From: Bacteroidales bacterium | GTDB taxonomy: Bacteria; Bacteroidota; Bacteroidia; Bacteroidales; UBA7960 | Direction: 5' to 3' | NCBI GenBank assembly: GCA_003451785.1 | Contig: DMJL01000225.1 | Coordinates: 1 to 13,101, forward strand | Length of the DNA: 13,101 nt | Shown: positions 6,867-12,985 of the stretch, one piece after another | Layout of the letters: each line of letters begins with the position of its first letter | Position numbering within the stretch: the first letter of the stretch is position 1 | Position numbers and translations under genes: made by a program | Notes under the pieces: generated by a model | What the model saw: the letters and a program-made list of their open reading frames with translations, nothing else | What the model was told of the DNA's origin: nothing | Database searches by the model: none

Positions 6867-6867
6867 C

Positions 6868-6888
6868 AATCTTTCGTGGTGCAAGATT
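6868..6888. repeat. Hairpin overlapping the yajC stop, beside the right boundary repeat
   Basis: AATCTT (6868-6873) and AAGATT (6883-6888) pair over a 9-base loop. The stem includes two bases of the yajC stop codon and abuts the right copy of TACTCCCAAC. It would be next to the presumed original insertion point, so it may be part of the target or simply a 3'-end structure of yajC. Confidence 0.4.
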
Positions 6889-7216
6889 ACTTTGTTTCGC
6901 TCAGATTTTCAGCAACTTGGTTTTGTGCAACGGCAGTTTTCTCTATTTTCAGCTTGTTTTGACCTTCAACTTCTATAACTAGGGTTCTTTCTTGAATTTC
7001 CAAGATTTTGCCATGAATACCGCCAATGGTAATGATTTTGTCGCCTTTCTTGAGGTTTTCCCTAAACTTGTTTGTGTCCTTTTGCTTCTTCATTTGTGGT
7101 CTTATGAAAAAGAAGTAAAACACAACAATTATAAGAATTAGCGGAAGAAACTGCTCAAAACCGCCAGGCTCTCCGGTGGGAGGTGCCATAAGAATAATCG
7201 AACTCAAAAGATTCAT
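6887..7216 (-). CDS. yajC: Preprotein translocase accessory subunit YajC
   Basis: A 109-residue membrane protein with a single helix at about residues 22-38 followed directly by RPQMKKQK, the hallmark of YajC, and then the cytoplasmic segment KKGDKIITIGGIHGKI near residues 56-71. YajC associates with SecD and SecF in the Sec translocon holo-complex at the inner membrane. The PPTGEPGG stretch before the helix is common in Bacteroidota homologues. It starts 28 bases after the DUF1573 gene stop, in the usual Bacteroidota neighbourhood, but is followed by the inserted unit instead of ybbR. Confident. Confidence 0.95.
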   Translation of the reverse strand: MNLLSSIILMAPPTGEPGGFEQFLPLILIIVVFYFFFIRPQMKKQKDTNKFRENLKKGDKIITIGGIHGKILEIQERTLVIEVEGQNKLKIEKTAVAQNQVAENLSETK

Positions 7217-7244
7217 GTTAAAAAAATGTTAGTGTTTATGAAAT

Positions 7245-7700
7245 TTAATTATTGAGCACCTCAGCCGCAACTTGTAGAATAGTTTCTTGTTGTGCAGTAT
7301 TGGTGATGACTCGAATGATTTGTATTTGTAATCCTGAACGACCAGCTGAATTGTATATTACCTCTATCGTGCCTTTGCCACCCGGAGCTATTGGCTGGTT
7401 TGGGTACTCGCCAACAGTGCAAACGCAACCGCTATGGGTATCCAAAATTAACAATGGAGCATTTCCCGTGTTGGTAAACGAAAATGAATATGCTACCACT
7501 TCGCCCGAAGTGATTTTCCCAAAATCGTGTTGGCTCTTTTCGAAGGTTATTTCGGGCATTCCTTCGGTTGCCGCCTGCTCGGCAATATTTTCGTGGGCTA
7601 ATGGTTGATTTGTACCCCCTTGGCACGAAACAGCAAGCACCATGAGGGATATTAAAACCCAGCTACCCAACTTGGATGAAATGTATGTAAACAAACTCAT
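7245..7700 (-). CDS. DUF1573 domain lipoprotein
   Basis: A 151-residue exported protein from the ATG at 7698-7700. A longer version from the GTG at 7727 would add nine residues (MPFYRTRNI) ahead of the signal and is less likely. The signal sequence ends in VLAVSC, so Cys26 is a probable lipidation site. The DUF1573 domain follows: ITFEKSQHDFGKI, a TNTGNAPLLI strand, the cysteine pair GCVCT, the YPNQPIAPGGKGTIEV loop and the IRVITNT end strand. This immunoglobulin-like (ASPM/SPD-2/Hydin-like) fold is very common in Bacteroidota lipoproteins and its biochemical role is unknown. It lies between nusB (99 bases upstream) and yajC (28 bases downstream), its standard place. Confidence 0.9.
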   Translation of the reverse strand: MSLFTYISSKLGSWVLISLMVLAVSCQGGTNQPLAHENIAEQAATEGMPEITFEKSQHDFGKITSGEVVAYSFSFTNTGNAPLLILDTHSGCVCTVGEYPNQPIAPGGKGTIEVIYNSAGRSGLQIQIIRVITNTAQQETILQVAAEVLNN

Positions 7701-7745
7701 AATATTCCTTGTTCGATAAAATGGCACAATATGTTAATAATCAAC

Positions 7746-7761
7746 TTGGAACATTTTCCAA
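7746..7761. repeat. Short inverted repeat between nusB and the DUF1573 gene
   Basis: TTGGAA (7746-7751) and TTCCAA (7756-7761) form a perfect 6-bp stem with a 4-base loop in the 99-base spacer. It could modulate read-through or mark mRNA processing; there is no T-run, and nothing else in the spacer is recognised. Confidence 0.3.
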
Positions 7762-7799
7762 AACAGAAGTTCACTACGACTGTATAATCCCATTTCCTA

Positions 7800-8732
7800 T
7801 CATTTTGCAAACTTATGGATTTTGCTTGATGCGTCAAGCTCCTCCACCATTTTGTTTAGCACCCCATTTACAAAAACCTGACTTTTTGGAGTGCTATACA
7901 TTTTTGAAAGCTCAATGTATTCATTAAGGCTAACCTTCACAGGTATCTGTTGGAAACCCATAATCTCGGTAAGTGCCATTTTCATAATAATGACATCCAT
8001 GAGTGCGATACGCTCCAAATCCCAATTTTTGGTATTTGCACCTATGATTTCGTCCCATTCTCCACTTTTCAAAATGGTTCTGAGAAATAAATCTCTTGCG
8101 AATGCCTTGTCGGTTTCTTCCTTAAACAACTCCAGCAGAGCAAAGGGCGTTTGTGGCTCATTGGCAACGGTTTTGATGCTCTTCATCAGCATAATACCAA
8201 CCAACTCCCAATCGTTGAGCCAATAGATGGATTTTTCCTCATAAAAAGCATGCAGCAATTCGAAATTGAGCAAGTCTTTTTTTATCATCTTCACCACAAA
8301 ATCGCGGTCAATTTCAAAATCGGTCTGTGGAAGCTGTTGATATTCGATGTAATAATGTTGCTGCTTAATGTGAAGCAACAGTTTTTTAACCAAATCCTGA
8401 TGCTCATTCCAATAGATTTTGTTTCTCTTGCATAGTTCTTTCAGCTGCTTGTGCTCTGCCACCATCTGCAACAATCTGTTTTGAGCAAAATGCAGGGAAG
8501 GATTCAAATCGCTTGCAACGGGCAAATGCTTATTGCGGTTTTCTTCAACAATACGCTGCTCTTGATGCTGCAATTCGCCAAGCAACGACAATTGATAAAG
8601 ATACAAATCGTAGGTTTTATCTATCCCAAAGAACAATTCCTTCTCGCCTGCTGATAGGTCGGAGTTGCCCGATTGAAAAAAAGCATACAAAGCCTGTAAG
8701 ACTTTCACACGCAAATGCCTTCTATTTAGCAT
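7800..8732 (-). CDS. nusB: Transcription antitermination factor NusB, long Bacteroidota form
   Basis: A 310-residue protein starting MLNRRHLRVKVLQALYAF, the standard NusB opening (R.....LQALY). The canonical NusB fold of about 140 residues is completed in the C-terminal third: FARDLFLRTILKS, IGANTKNWDLERIALMDVIIMKMALTEI and VKVSLNEYIELSKMYSTPKSQVFVNGVLNKM match the RNA- and NusE-binding helices. The middle section, about residues 60-190, is rich in Gln, Lys and Glu and looks helical; it is an insertion typical of Bacteroidota homologues, which are about twice the E. coli length. NusB with NusE (S10) supports antitermination on rRNA operons. It is the first gene of the long minus-strand operon and has a leader with a strong palindrome. 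Confidence 0.93.
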   Translation of the reverse strand: MLNRRHLRVKVLQALYAFFQSGNSDLSAGEKELFFGIDKTYDLYLYQLSLLGELQHQEQRIVEENRNKHLPVASDLNPSLHFAQNRLLQMVAEHKQLKELCKRNKIYWNEHQDLVKKLLLHIKQQHYYIEYQQLPQTDFEIDRDFVVKMIKKDLLNFELLHAFYEEKSIYWLNDWELVGIMLMKSIKTVANEPQTPFALLELFKEETDKAFARDLFLRTILKSGEWDEIIGANTKNWDLERIALMDVIIMKMALTEIMGFQQIPVKVSLNEYIELSKMYSTPKSQVFVNGVLNKMVEELDASSKIHKFAK

Positions 8733-8764
8733 ATTTTTCCCATATTAATACAGAACTTAAATAC

Positions 8765-8790
8765 CGGAGCAGCCACATGTGCCTGCTCCG
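8765..8790. repeat. 26-base near-perfect palindrome in the nusB leader
   Basis: CGGAGCAG (8765-8772) and CTGCTCCG (8783-8790) enclose the perfect palindrome CACATGTG (8774-8781); only the C-C pair at 8773/8782 breaks the symmetry, so 12 of 13 positions match. It lies between the candidate nusB promoter and the nusB start, so it could be a leader hairpin or a dimeric-repressor operator. Confidence 0.6.
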
Positions 8791-8801
8791 ATTTAGCGGT
8801 G

Positions 8802-8809
8802 CAAAGTTA
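8802..8809 (-). promoter_or_regulatory. Candidate Bacteroidota -7 box for nusB
   Basis: On the minus strand this reads TAACTTTG, matching the TAnnTTTG consensus of the Bacteroidota primary sigma factor. A TTTG on the same strand (8825-8828) lies 15 bases upstream, slightly short of the usual -33 spacing. Transcription would start near 8795, placing the palindrome at the very beginning of the message. Confidence 0.45.
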
Positions 8810-8984
8810 CCTAAAAACCCGCAACAAATAGTAATTTTTGATTTGGTAATCAGACTTGCACTGCATTGCGTTTCGAATCAAAAAGTTAGCACCCTGATTC
8901 CCTTTGCATCAAAAATGAATACGAAATTGCAAGAGCGTCCTGTTTTTGAAAATTCATGGGCAGCAAAGAATCGCATAAAAATGC

Positions 8985-8992
8985 TATTTTTG
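8985..8992 (+). promoter_or_regulatory. Candidate Bacteroidota -7 box for the DUF3276 gene
   Basis: TATTTTTG matches TAnnTTTG and lies 19 bases before the ATG, giving a leader of only about a dozen bases. No TTTG at the expected -33 distance is seen, so the assignment rests on the -7 box and position. Confidence 0.4.
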
Positions 8993-9011
8993 TACCAAAT
9001 AGATACCAACA

Positions 9012-9308
9012 ATGGAGAACTTCGACAACCCCAAAGCCCGTGAGGATGTTTTCTCGAGGGTAGTAAAGGCAGGAAAAAGGACTTATTTTTTTGATGTGAA
9101 AGCAACCAGGAAGGGCGAGTATTACCTGATTGTTACTGAAAGTAAGAAAAGTTTCGATCCACAAAGCAATCAATTCTCCTACGAAAAGCACAAGATTTTT
9201 GTTTTTCAGGAGGATTTGGAAAAATTTCGAAACGCATTGCAGGATATTATAGAATTCGCAGATGAGCATAACCCAAGGTCGCCAAACGACCATCCTGCTG
9301 AATCATAA
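9012..9308 (+). CDS. DUF3276 / PUR-alpha-like nucleic-acid-binding protein
   Basis: A 98-residue protein of the Bacteroidota DUF3276 family, related to PUR-alpha. The pattern is characteristic: VFSRVVKAGKRTYFFDVKATRKGEYYLIVTESKK forms the four-stranded sheet of a PUR repeat, and YEKHKIFVFQEDLEKFRNALQDIIEFA is the last strand plus the helix. A single PUR repeat implies dimerisation to make the full fold. The Borrelia PUR-alpha homologue binds single-stranded DNA and RNA; targets in Bacteroidota are unknown. The start ATG at 9012 gives a normal-length protein. It is transcribed divergently from nusB and stands alone. Confidence 0.85.
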   Translation: MENFDNPKAREDVFSRVVKAGKRTYFFDVKATRKGEYYLIVTESKKSFDPQSNQFSYEKHKIFVFQEDLEKFRNALQDIIEFADEHNPRSPNDHPAES

Positions 9309-9393
9309 CAACTACCTTTTTGCATAATAATCGGCAATTTTATACACACAGATTGCAAAATGCACCTTTGTGGTAGTGAAATTGCTTGCTTTA

Positions 9394-9507
9394 TTTCATC
9401 CGTAGATAATTTTTAGGTTTAAGGGCGGATGAAACTCCATGTTTGCTATTTTCATTGGTGTTTGTGTTTATTCGCAAACATGTTCGTTTCATTGTGCTAG
9501 TACAATG
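9394..9507. repeat. Three consecutive stem-loops with competing pairings
   Basis: Stem 1: TTTCATCCG (9394-9402)/CGGATGAAA (9426-9434), 9 bp. Stem 2: CATGTTTGC (9438-9446)/GCAAACATG (9474-9482), 9 bp. Stem 3: CATTGT (9490-9495)/ACAATG (9502-9507), extending through a G-T wobble around a CTAG centre. ATGAAAC (9429-9435) can alternatively pair with GTTTCAT (9486-9492), which lengthens stem 2 to 16 bp with a small interior loop but breaks stem 1 and trims stem 3. This could be a structured RNA, a switch or a 3' region of the DUF3276 message. Confidence 0.6.
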
Positions 9508-9671
9508 CTGTGGGTAATTATTATGCGTTTCCCCTTACTTCCATTGATTTAAAAACCGAGAATCGGGTAAAAATAATTCAGAAGCAATAGGTTGCAACCC
9601 TAAAGCATTTTAAGGGCTTACCATAGATATTCAACTGTTGCAATATGAAGAGTATTTTAAATTTTCACAAA

Positions 9672-9718
9672 TTGCCCCTACGGCAATCAAAAATTGTAAA
9701 TTTGCAACGCAATTTTTG
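9672..9718 (+). promoter_or_regulatory. Candidate parA promoter overlapping a hairpin
   Basis: TTG (9672-9674), 22 bases, then TAAATTTG (9697-9704) fits the Bacteroidota TTG-N17-23-TAnnTTTG promoter pattern. The -7 box sits in the loop of a 9-bp inverted repeat CAAAAATTG (9688-9696)/CAATTTTTG (9710-9718), and the -33 box lies in the adjacent hairpin ATTGCC (9671-9676)/GGCAAT (9682-9687). The expected start near 9711 leaves a leader of about 165 bases before parA. Confidence 0.45.
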
Positions 9719-9786
9719 CACGCATATCGGGAAGGAAAAAATAAAAAATTAGAAAGCACGGTAAGTACTCTACAGTTTTCACCTCG

Positions 9787-9794
9787 TAATTTTG
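9787..9794 (+). promoter_or_regulatory. Second candidate -7 box upstream of parA
   Basis: TAATTTTG matches TAnnTTTG and lies 81 bases before the parA ATG. No TTG or TTTG is found at the -33 distance, so this is weaker than the upstream candidate. Confidence 0.3.
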
Positions 9795-9875
9795 CGGCTT
9801 TTGGTTAATGCATAATTCATATTTTCAACAATTTAGTTTCGAAGTTTAAACTCAATTTTTTAATAAAAACATCGA

Positions 9876-10679
9876 ATGGGTAAAATCATAGCAATAGCTA
9901 ATCAAAAAGGTGGAGTAGGAAAAACCACTACGGCAATAAATCTTGCTGCAAGTCTTGCTGTATTGGAGCATAAAACCTTGTTGATTGATGCCGACCCACA
10001 GGCTAATGCAACTTCGGGGGTGGGAATAAACCACAAGTTAGTGAAAACCAGCATTTATGAATGCATCATTGATGGAGTGGATCCCAAAAACATCATACTC
10101 AACACATCAACCCCCAATCTCGATTTGATGCCTGCGCATATTGATTTGGTAGGTGCAGAGATAGAGATGATAAATATGCCCAACCGCGAATTGATGATGC
10201 GTGGTGCCCTCGAAAAAGTGAAGGATGATTACGCATTTGTTATCATAGATTGCTCTCCGTCGTTGGGTTTGATTACCGTAAATGCTCTAACTGCCGCCAA
10301 CTCGGTGTTGGTACCGGTGCAATGCGAATATTTTGCCTTAGAAGGTTTGGGCAAATTGCTCAATACCATAAGAATAGTGCAGACTCGCCTAAATCCTGCT
10401 TTGGAGATTGAAGGCATCTTACTCACCATGTACGACAACCGCCTACGGCTGTCCAATCAGGTAGTTGAAGAAGTAAGGACACATTTTCAGGATTTGGTTT
10501 TTGAGTCCATCATCCAGAGAAATACCAAATTAGGAGAAGCACCCAGTTTTGGCGAAACCATCATTATGCACGATGTGCAGAGTCGCGGTGCCATCAACTA
10601 TCTGAGTTTAGCCAGAGAAATTCTCCAAAAAAATGAATTAACAAAAATCTCCCCTTCCGAAAGGAATATTTTAGTTTAA
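9876..10679 (+). CDS. parA: Chromosome-partitioning ATPase ParA (Soj)
   Basis: A 267-residue ParA/Soj/MinD-type ATPase. The deviant Walker A motif KGGVGKTT is at residues 11-18 with the signature lysine 11, Walker A' IDADPQANAT is around Asp40, and Walker B VIIDCSPS contains Asp125. The QCEYFALEGL segment and the late RNTKLGEAPSFG block are typical of chromosomal Soj proteins rather than plasmid ParA, and there is no N-terminal DNA-binding extension. It drives origin segregation together with ParB. The ATG is preceded by a long AT-rich leader; parB follows after seven bases, so the two are co-transcribed. Confident. Confidence 0.96.
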   Translation: MGKIIAIANQKGGVGKTTTAINLAASLAVLEHKTLLIDADPQANATSGVGINHKLVKTSIYECIIDGVDPKNIILNTSTPNLDLMPAHIDLVGAEIEMINMPNRELMMRGALEKVKDDYAFVIIDCSPSLGLITVNALTAANSVLVPVQCEYFALEGLGKLLNTIRIVQTRLNPALEIEGILLTMYDNRLRLSNQVVEEVRTHFQDLVFESIIQRNTKLGEAPSFGETIIMHDVQSRGAINYLSLAREILQKNELTKISPSERNILV

Positions 10680-10686
10680 TTAAACT

Positions 10687-11607
10687 ATGAACGCAAAAAA
10701 AAGAGCTTTAGGCAAGGGTCTGAGCGCATTGCTCGAACATGCTGATTTAGACATTCAATCCGGCTACGATGTGGAGCGCGACCTGCTTGCAGCAGGCACA
10801 ATAGCAAAAGTATCGCTCGACCTTATAGACAGCAACCCTTATCAGCCTCGAACCGATTTTGATGAAGATGCACTATTAGAACTTGCTGCATCTATAAAAG
10901 AGCAGGGTGTGATACAACCTGTAACCGTTCGCAAAGGCGAAGATGGTAGGTTTCAGCTCGTTTCGGGCGAACGGCGTTGTAAGGCATCGAGATTGGCAGG
11001 CCTCACCGAAATACCGGCATACATTATCACGGCCAACGACAATGCCATGCTCGAAATGGCTATTGTTGAAAACATTCAGAGAGAAAACCTCAATCCCATT
11101 GAGATAGCTTTAGCATACAAACAATTGATTTTGGGATACGACCTTACCCAAGAGATGCTTAGCGAGAGATTGGGCAAAAGCAGATCTTCTATTGCTAACT
11201 ATCTGCGACTGCTTTCTCTACCAGGTGAAATACAAGTCGGCTTAAGGCAGGAGCTTATAAGCGTGGGTCATGCCCGTGCCCTAATTTCTATCGAAGAAGT
11301 ACAGACCCAAATTGAGATTTACAACGATATTCTTGCACAAAACCTCACAGTACGCGATGTGGAAGAAATTGTAAAAGCCTTATCCGATGCAAAGAAAATG
11401 GATGATGCTAACCCTGACGATGCGGAATCGAAAAAAACTAACGCGCCTATAAACGAAAAGCACTTTTCGGCTCGCAAATTGTTGAGTAATTTCTATGGCA
11501 CACGGGTGCAAATAAAGGCAAAGAAAGATGGGATGGGTTCTATTATTATAAATTATTCTTCGGAAGAGGACTTTGACCGCATTTTGCAGCTTGTAAATCC
11601 AACATAA
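10687..11607 (+). CDS. parB: Chromosome-partitioning protein ParB (Spo0J)
   Basis: A 306-residue ParB. The N-terminal KKRALGKGLSALL (residues 4-16) is the conserved ParA-stimulating tail. The ParB/sulfiredoxin CTPase domain covers about residues 40-130, with NPYQPR at 50-55 and GERR at 94-97; VENIQRENLNPIEIA at 127-141 leads into the parS-binding helix-turn-helix at about 154-176 (LTQEMLSERLGKSRSSIANYL). A charged, probably flexible linker at about 235-255 precedes the C-terminal dimerisation domain to the end. It should bind parS sites, load as a clamp with CTP and recruit ParA. No parS was recognised in this window. It lies seven bases after parA. Confidence 0.96.
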   Translation: MNAKKRALGKGLSALLEHADLDIQSGYDVERDLLAAGTIAKVSLDLIDSNPYQPRTDFDEDALLELAASIKEQGVIQPVTVRKGEDGRFQLVSGERRCKASRLAGLTEIPAYIITANDNAMLEMAIVENIQRENLNPIEIALAYKQLILGYDLTQEMLSERLGKSRSSIANYLRLLSLPGEIQVGLRQELISVGHARALISIEEVQTQIEIYNDILAQNLTVRDVEEIVKALSDAKKMDDANPDDAESKKTNAPINEKHFSARKLLSNFYGTRVQIKAKKDGMGSIIINYSSEEDFDRILQLVNPT

Positions 11608-11622
11608 CCCGAAACATCTCTT

Positions 11623-12249
11623 TTGATACAACTGAACCAAGAAAAATCAAAAGCGCACCCGATTATTTTTTGCCGGGCAAATAGCGAGTTCGCTAAAATT
11701 CTGGCAGGGGTATTTTTCATACTTCTTGCCGGGTTTCATGGCTTTGGGCAGGAACCAATGGTGGTGCAAGAACCTGAAGAAACACCCCGTGTATCAATTC
11801 CCGGAAGAGCTGCGATGCTTTCGGCAGCATTGCCCGGACTCGGACAAGCTTACAATAGAGCATTTTGGAAAATTCCTATTATTTATGCTGGTTTTGGGGG
11901 AGTTGTTTTTGCGGTAAACTTCAACCAAAACCTATACAACGATTGGCGTGCTGCTTATATAGCCAAAGTGGACGGAAACCCCAACACTATTGACCAATAT
12001 CCAGCATATAGCGATGCCGCACTTAGGAGGGTAATGGAATTTTACAGGAGAAATTTAGAATTGAGCTACATAGCCGGAGTTGCATTATATTTGTTGAATA
12101 TTTTGGATGCAAGCGTGCAGGCTCACCTTATGGATTTTGATGTAGGAGAAGACTTATCCATGCGCGTGGCTCCATCAGTTTCTCAACTCGATATACCCAT
12201 TGCCGGGCTTAGACAAGCTCCTGGCATAAAACTAACATTCAGATTTTAA
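11623..12249 (+). CDS. DUF5683 domain protein, membrane or exported
   Basis: A 208-residue protein of the Bacteroidota DUF5683 family. It has a hydrophobic N-terminal segment at about residues 24-42 that looks like a signal peptide ending near GFGQ, then the family core SAALPGLGQAYNRAFWKIPIIYAGFGGVVF, in which PGLGQ.YN..FWK is diagnostic, and a second hydrophobic stretch near residues 145-158. Function is unknown. The start is not ATG: the first in-frame ATG after the parB stop lies beyond the signal peptide, so TTG at 11623-11625, 15 bases after parB and in the same frame, is chosen; CTG at 11632 is the alternative. It is followed after one base by dapB. The parA-parB-DUF5683-dapB order supports the family call. 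Confidence 0.83.
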   Translation: MIQLNQEKSKAHPIIFCRANSEFAKILAGVFFILLAGFHGFGQEPMVVQEPEETPRVSIPGRAAMLSAALPGLGQAYNRAFWKIPIIYAGFGGVVFAVNFNQNLYNDWRAAYIAKVDGNPNTIDQYPAYSDAALRRVMEFYRRNLELSYIAGVALYLLNILDASVQAHLMDFDVGEDLSMRVAPSVSQLDIPIAGLRQAPGIKLTFRF

Positions 12250-12250
12250 C

Positions 12251-12973
12251 ATGACCCCACGGCTAAAAATTGCCATTATCGGCTACGGAAAAATGGGCAG
12301 GGAGATTGAGAAGCAAGCCATTGAAGCAGGTCATACCATTGAAGCAATAGTGGATTGCCCACAGGATTGGAAAAAGCTGGGCAATGAAGTGCAAGTCGCG
12401 ATTGAATTTTCGACCCCAACAGCCGCCCCCGAAAACATCTTAAGATGCTTCGATGCTGGTATCCCCGTTGTATGCGGCACCACAGCATGGCACAACCAAC
12501 TGCCGCAAATTATGGAAGAATGTAATAGTAGAGGGCAAACTTTGCTTTATGCATCGAACTTTAGCCTTGGCGTAAATATTTTTTTTGAAATCAACAAAAG
12601 ATTAGCAGATCTTACCGCCCGATTTGGGGGCTATGTGCCTGCAATAACCGAGATACATCACACCCAAAAAATTGACTCCCCGAGTGGAACCGCAATAGTT
12701 TTGGCAAACCAATTGATAGAATCGCATCCGGAGTACAATGGTTGGCAATTGGGCGATGGAGGTACCGATAATGGAAAAATCTCTATTCATGCATTACGGG
12801 TTGATAAAACGCCCGGCACGCATGAGGTGCTCTGGAGTGGAAATGCCGACGATATCGAAATTAAACACATAGCCCACAATCGAAGTGCTTTTGCTCAGGG
12901 GGCTTTGTTGGCTGCAAATTGGGTGCACAACAAAAAAGGAGTATTTACGATGAAAGATATTTTAAACCTGTAA
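12251..12973 (+). CDS. dapB: 4-hydroxy-tetrahydrodipicolinate reductase
   Basis: DapB reduces 4-hydroxy-tetrahydrodipicolinate with NAD(P)H on the diaminopimelate/lysine route that supplies cell-wall peptide. The 240-residue protein has the nucleotide-binding GYGKMG at residues 11-16, EFSTP at 52-56, CGTT at 75-78, the catalytic region EIHHTQKIDSPSGTA at 134-148 (His136-His137, Lys140 and the PSGT substrate loop), and the closing AHNRSAFAQGAL block. It is shorter than E. coli DapB, as is normal for Bacteroidota. The ATG lies one base after the DUF5683 gene stop, and the signal peptidase-like gene follows after 12 bases. Confident. Confidence 0.96.
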   Translation: MTPRLKIAIIGYGKMGREIEKQAIEAGHTIEAIVDCPQDWKKLGNEVQVAIEFSTPTAAPENILRCFDAGIPVVCGTTAWHNQLPQIMEECNSRGQTLLYASNFSLGVNIFFEINKRLADLTARFGGYVPAITEIHHTQKIDSPSGTAIVLANQLIESHPEYNGWQLGDGGTDNGKISIHALRVDKTPGTHEVLWSGNADDIEIKHIAHNRSAFAQGALLAANWVHNKKGVFTMKDILNL

Positions 12974-12985
12974 TACCGTTCAATT

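Larger units (their letters stand above)
9309..9875. other. 567-base gene-free spacer upstream of parA, rich in inverted repeats
   Basis: No coding region or recognisable tRNA, tmRNA, RNase P or SRP RNA is seen. The left part has TTTTGCA (9318-9324)/TGCAAAA (9354-9360), then three consecutive stem-loops between 9394 and 9507 (listed separately). Farther right are the perfect palindrome GGTTGCAACC (9590-9599), hairpins at 9671-9687 and 9688-9718, and two TAnnTTTG boxes. No CACGTG-centred parS-like site is present. Confidence 0.6.

Noticed and set aside
6014..6867. Classical insertion sequence or transposon
   Set aside because: No transposase is encoded and the two ends carry no terminal inverted repeats; the long palindrome is only at one end, after the gene.
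8513..9043. 176-codon open frame on the plus strand spanning the nusB start and DUF3276 start
   Set aside because: It overlaps the secure nusB gene antisense and the DUF3276 gene in another frame, runs through the nusB leader palindrome and both promoter boxes, and its protein has no recognisable pattern.
9394..9507. tmRNA, RNase P RNA, SRP RNA or a tRNA in the structured spacer
   Set aside because: None of the hallmark sequences (T-loop GGTTCGA, CCA-type end, RNase P core, SRP tetraloop region) is present.
9309..9875. parS sites or a replication origin upstream of parAB
   Set aside because: No sequence resembling the CACGTG-centred parS consensus and no convincing cluster of DnaA boxes was found; AT-rich stretches alone are not enough.
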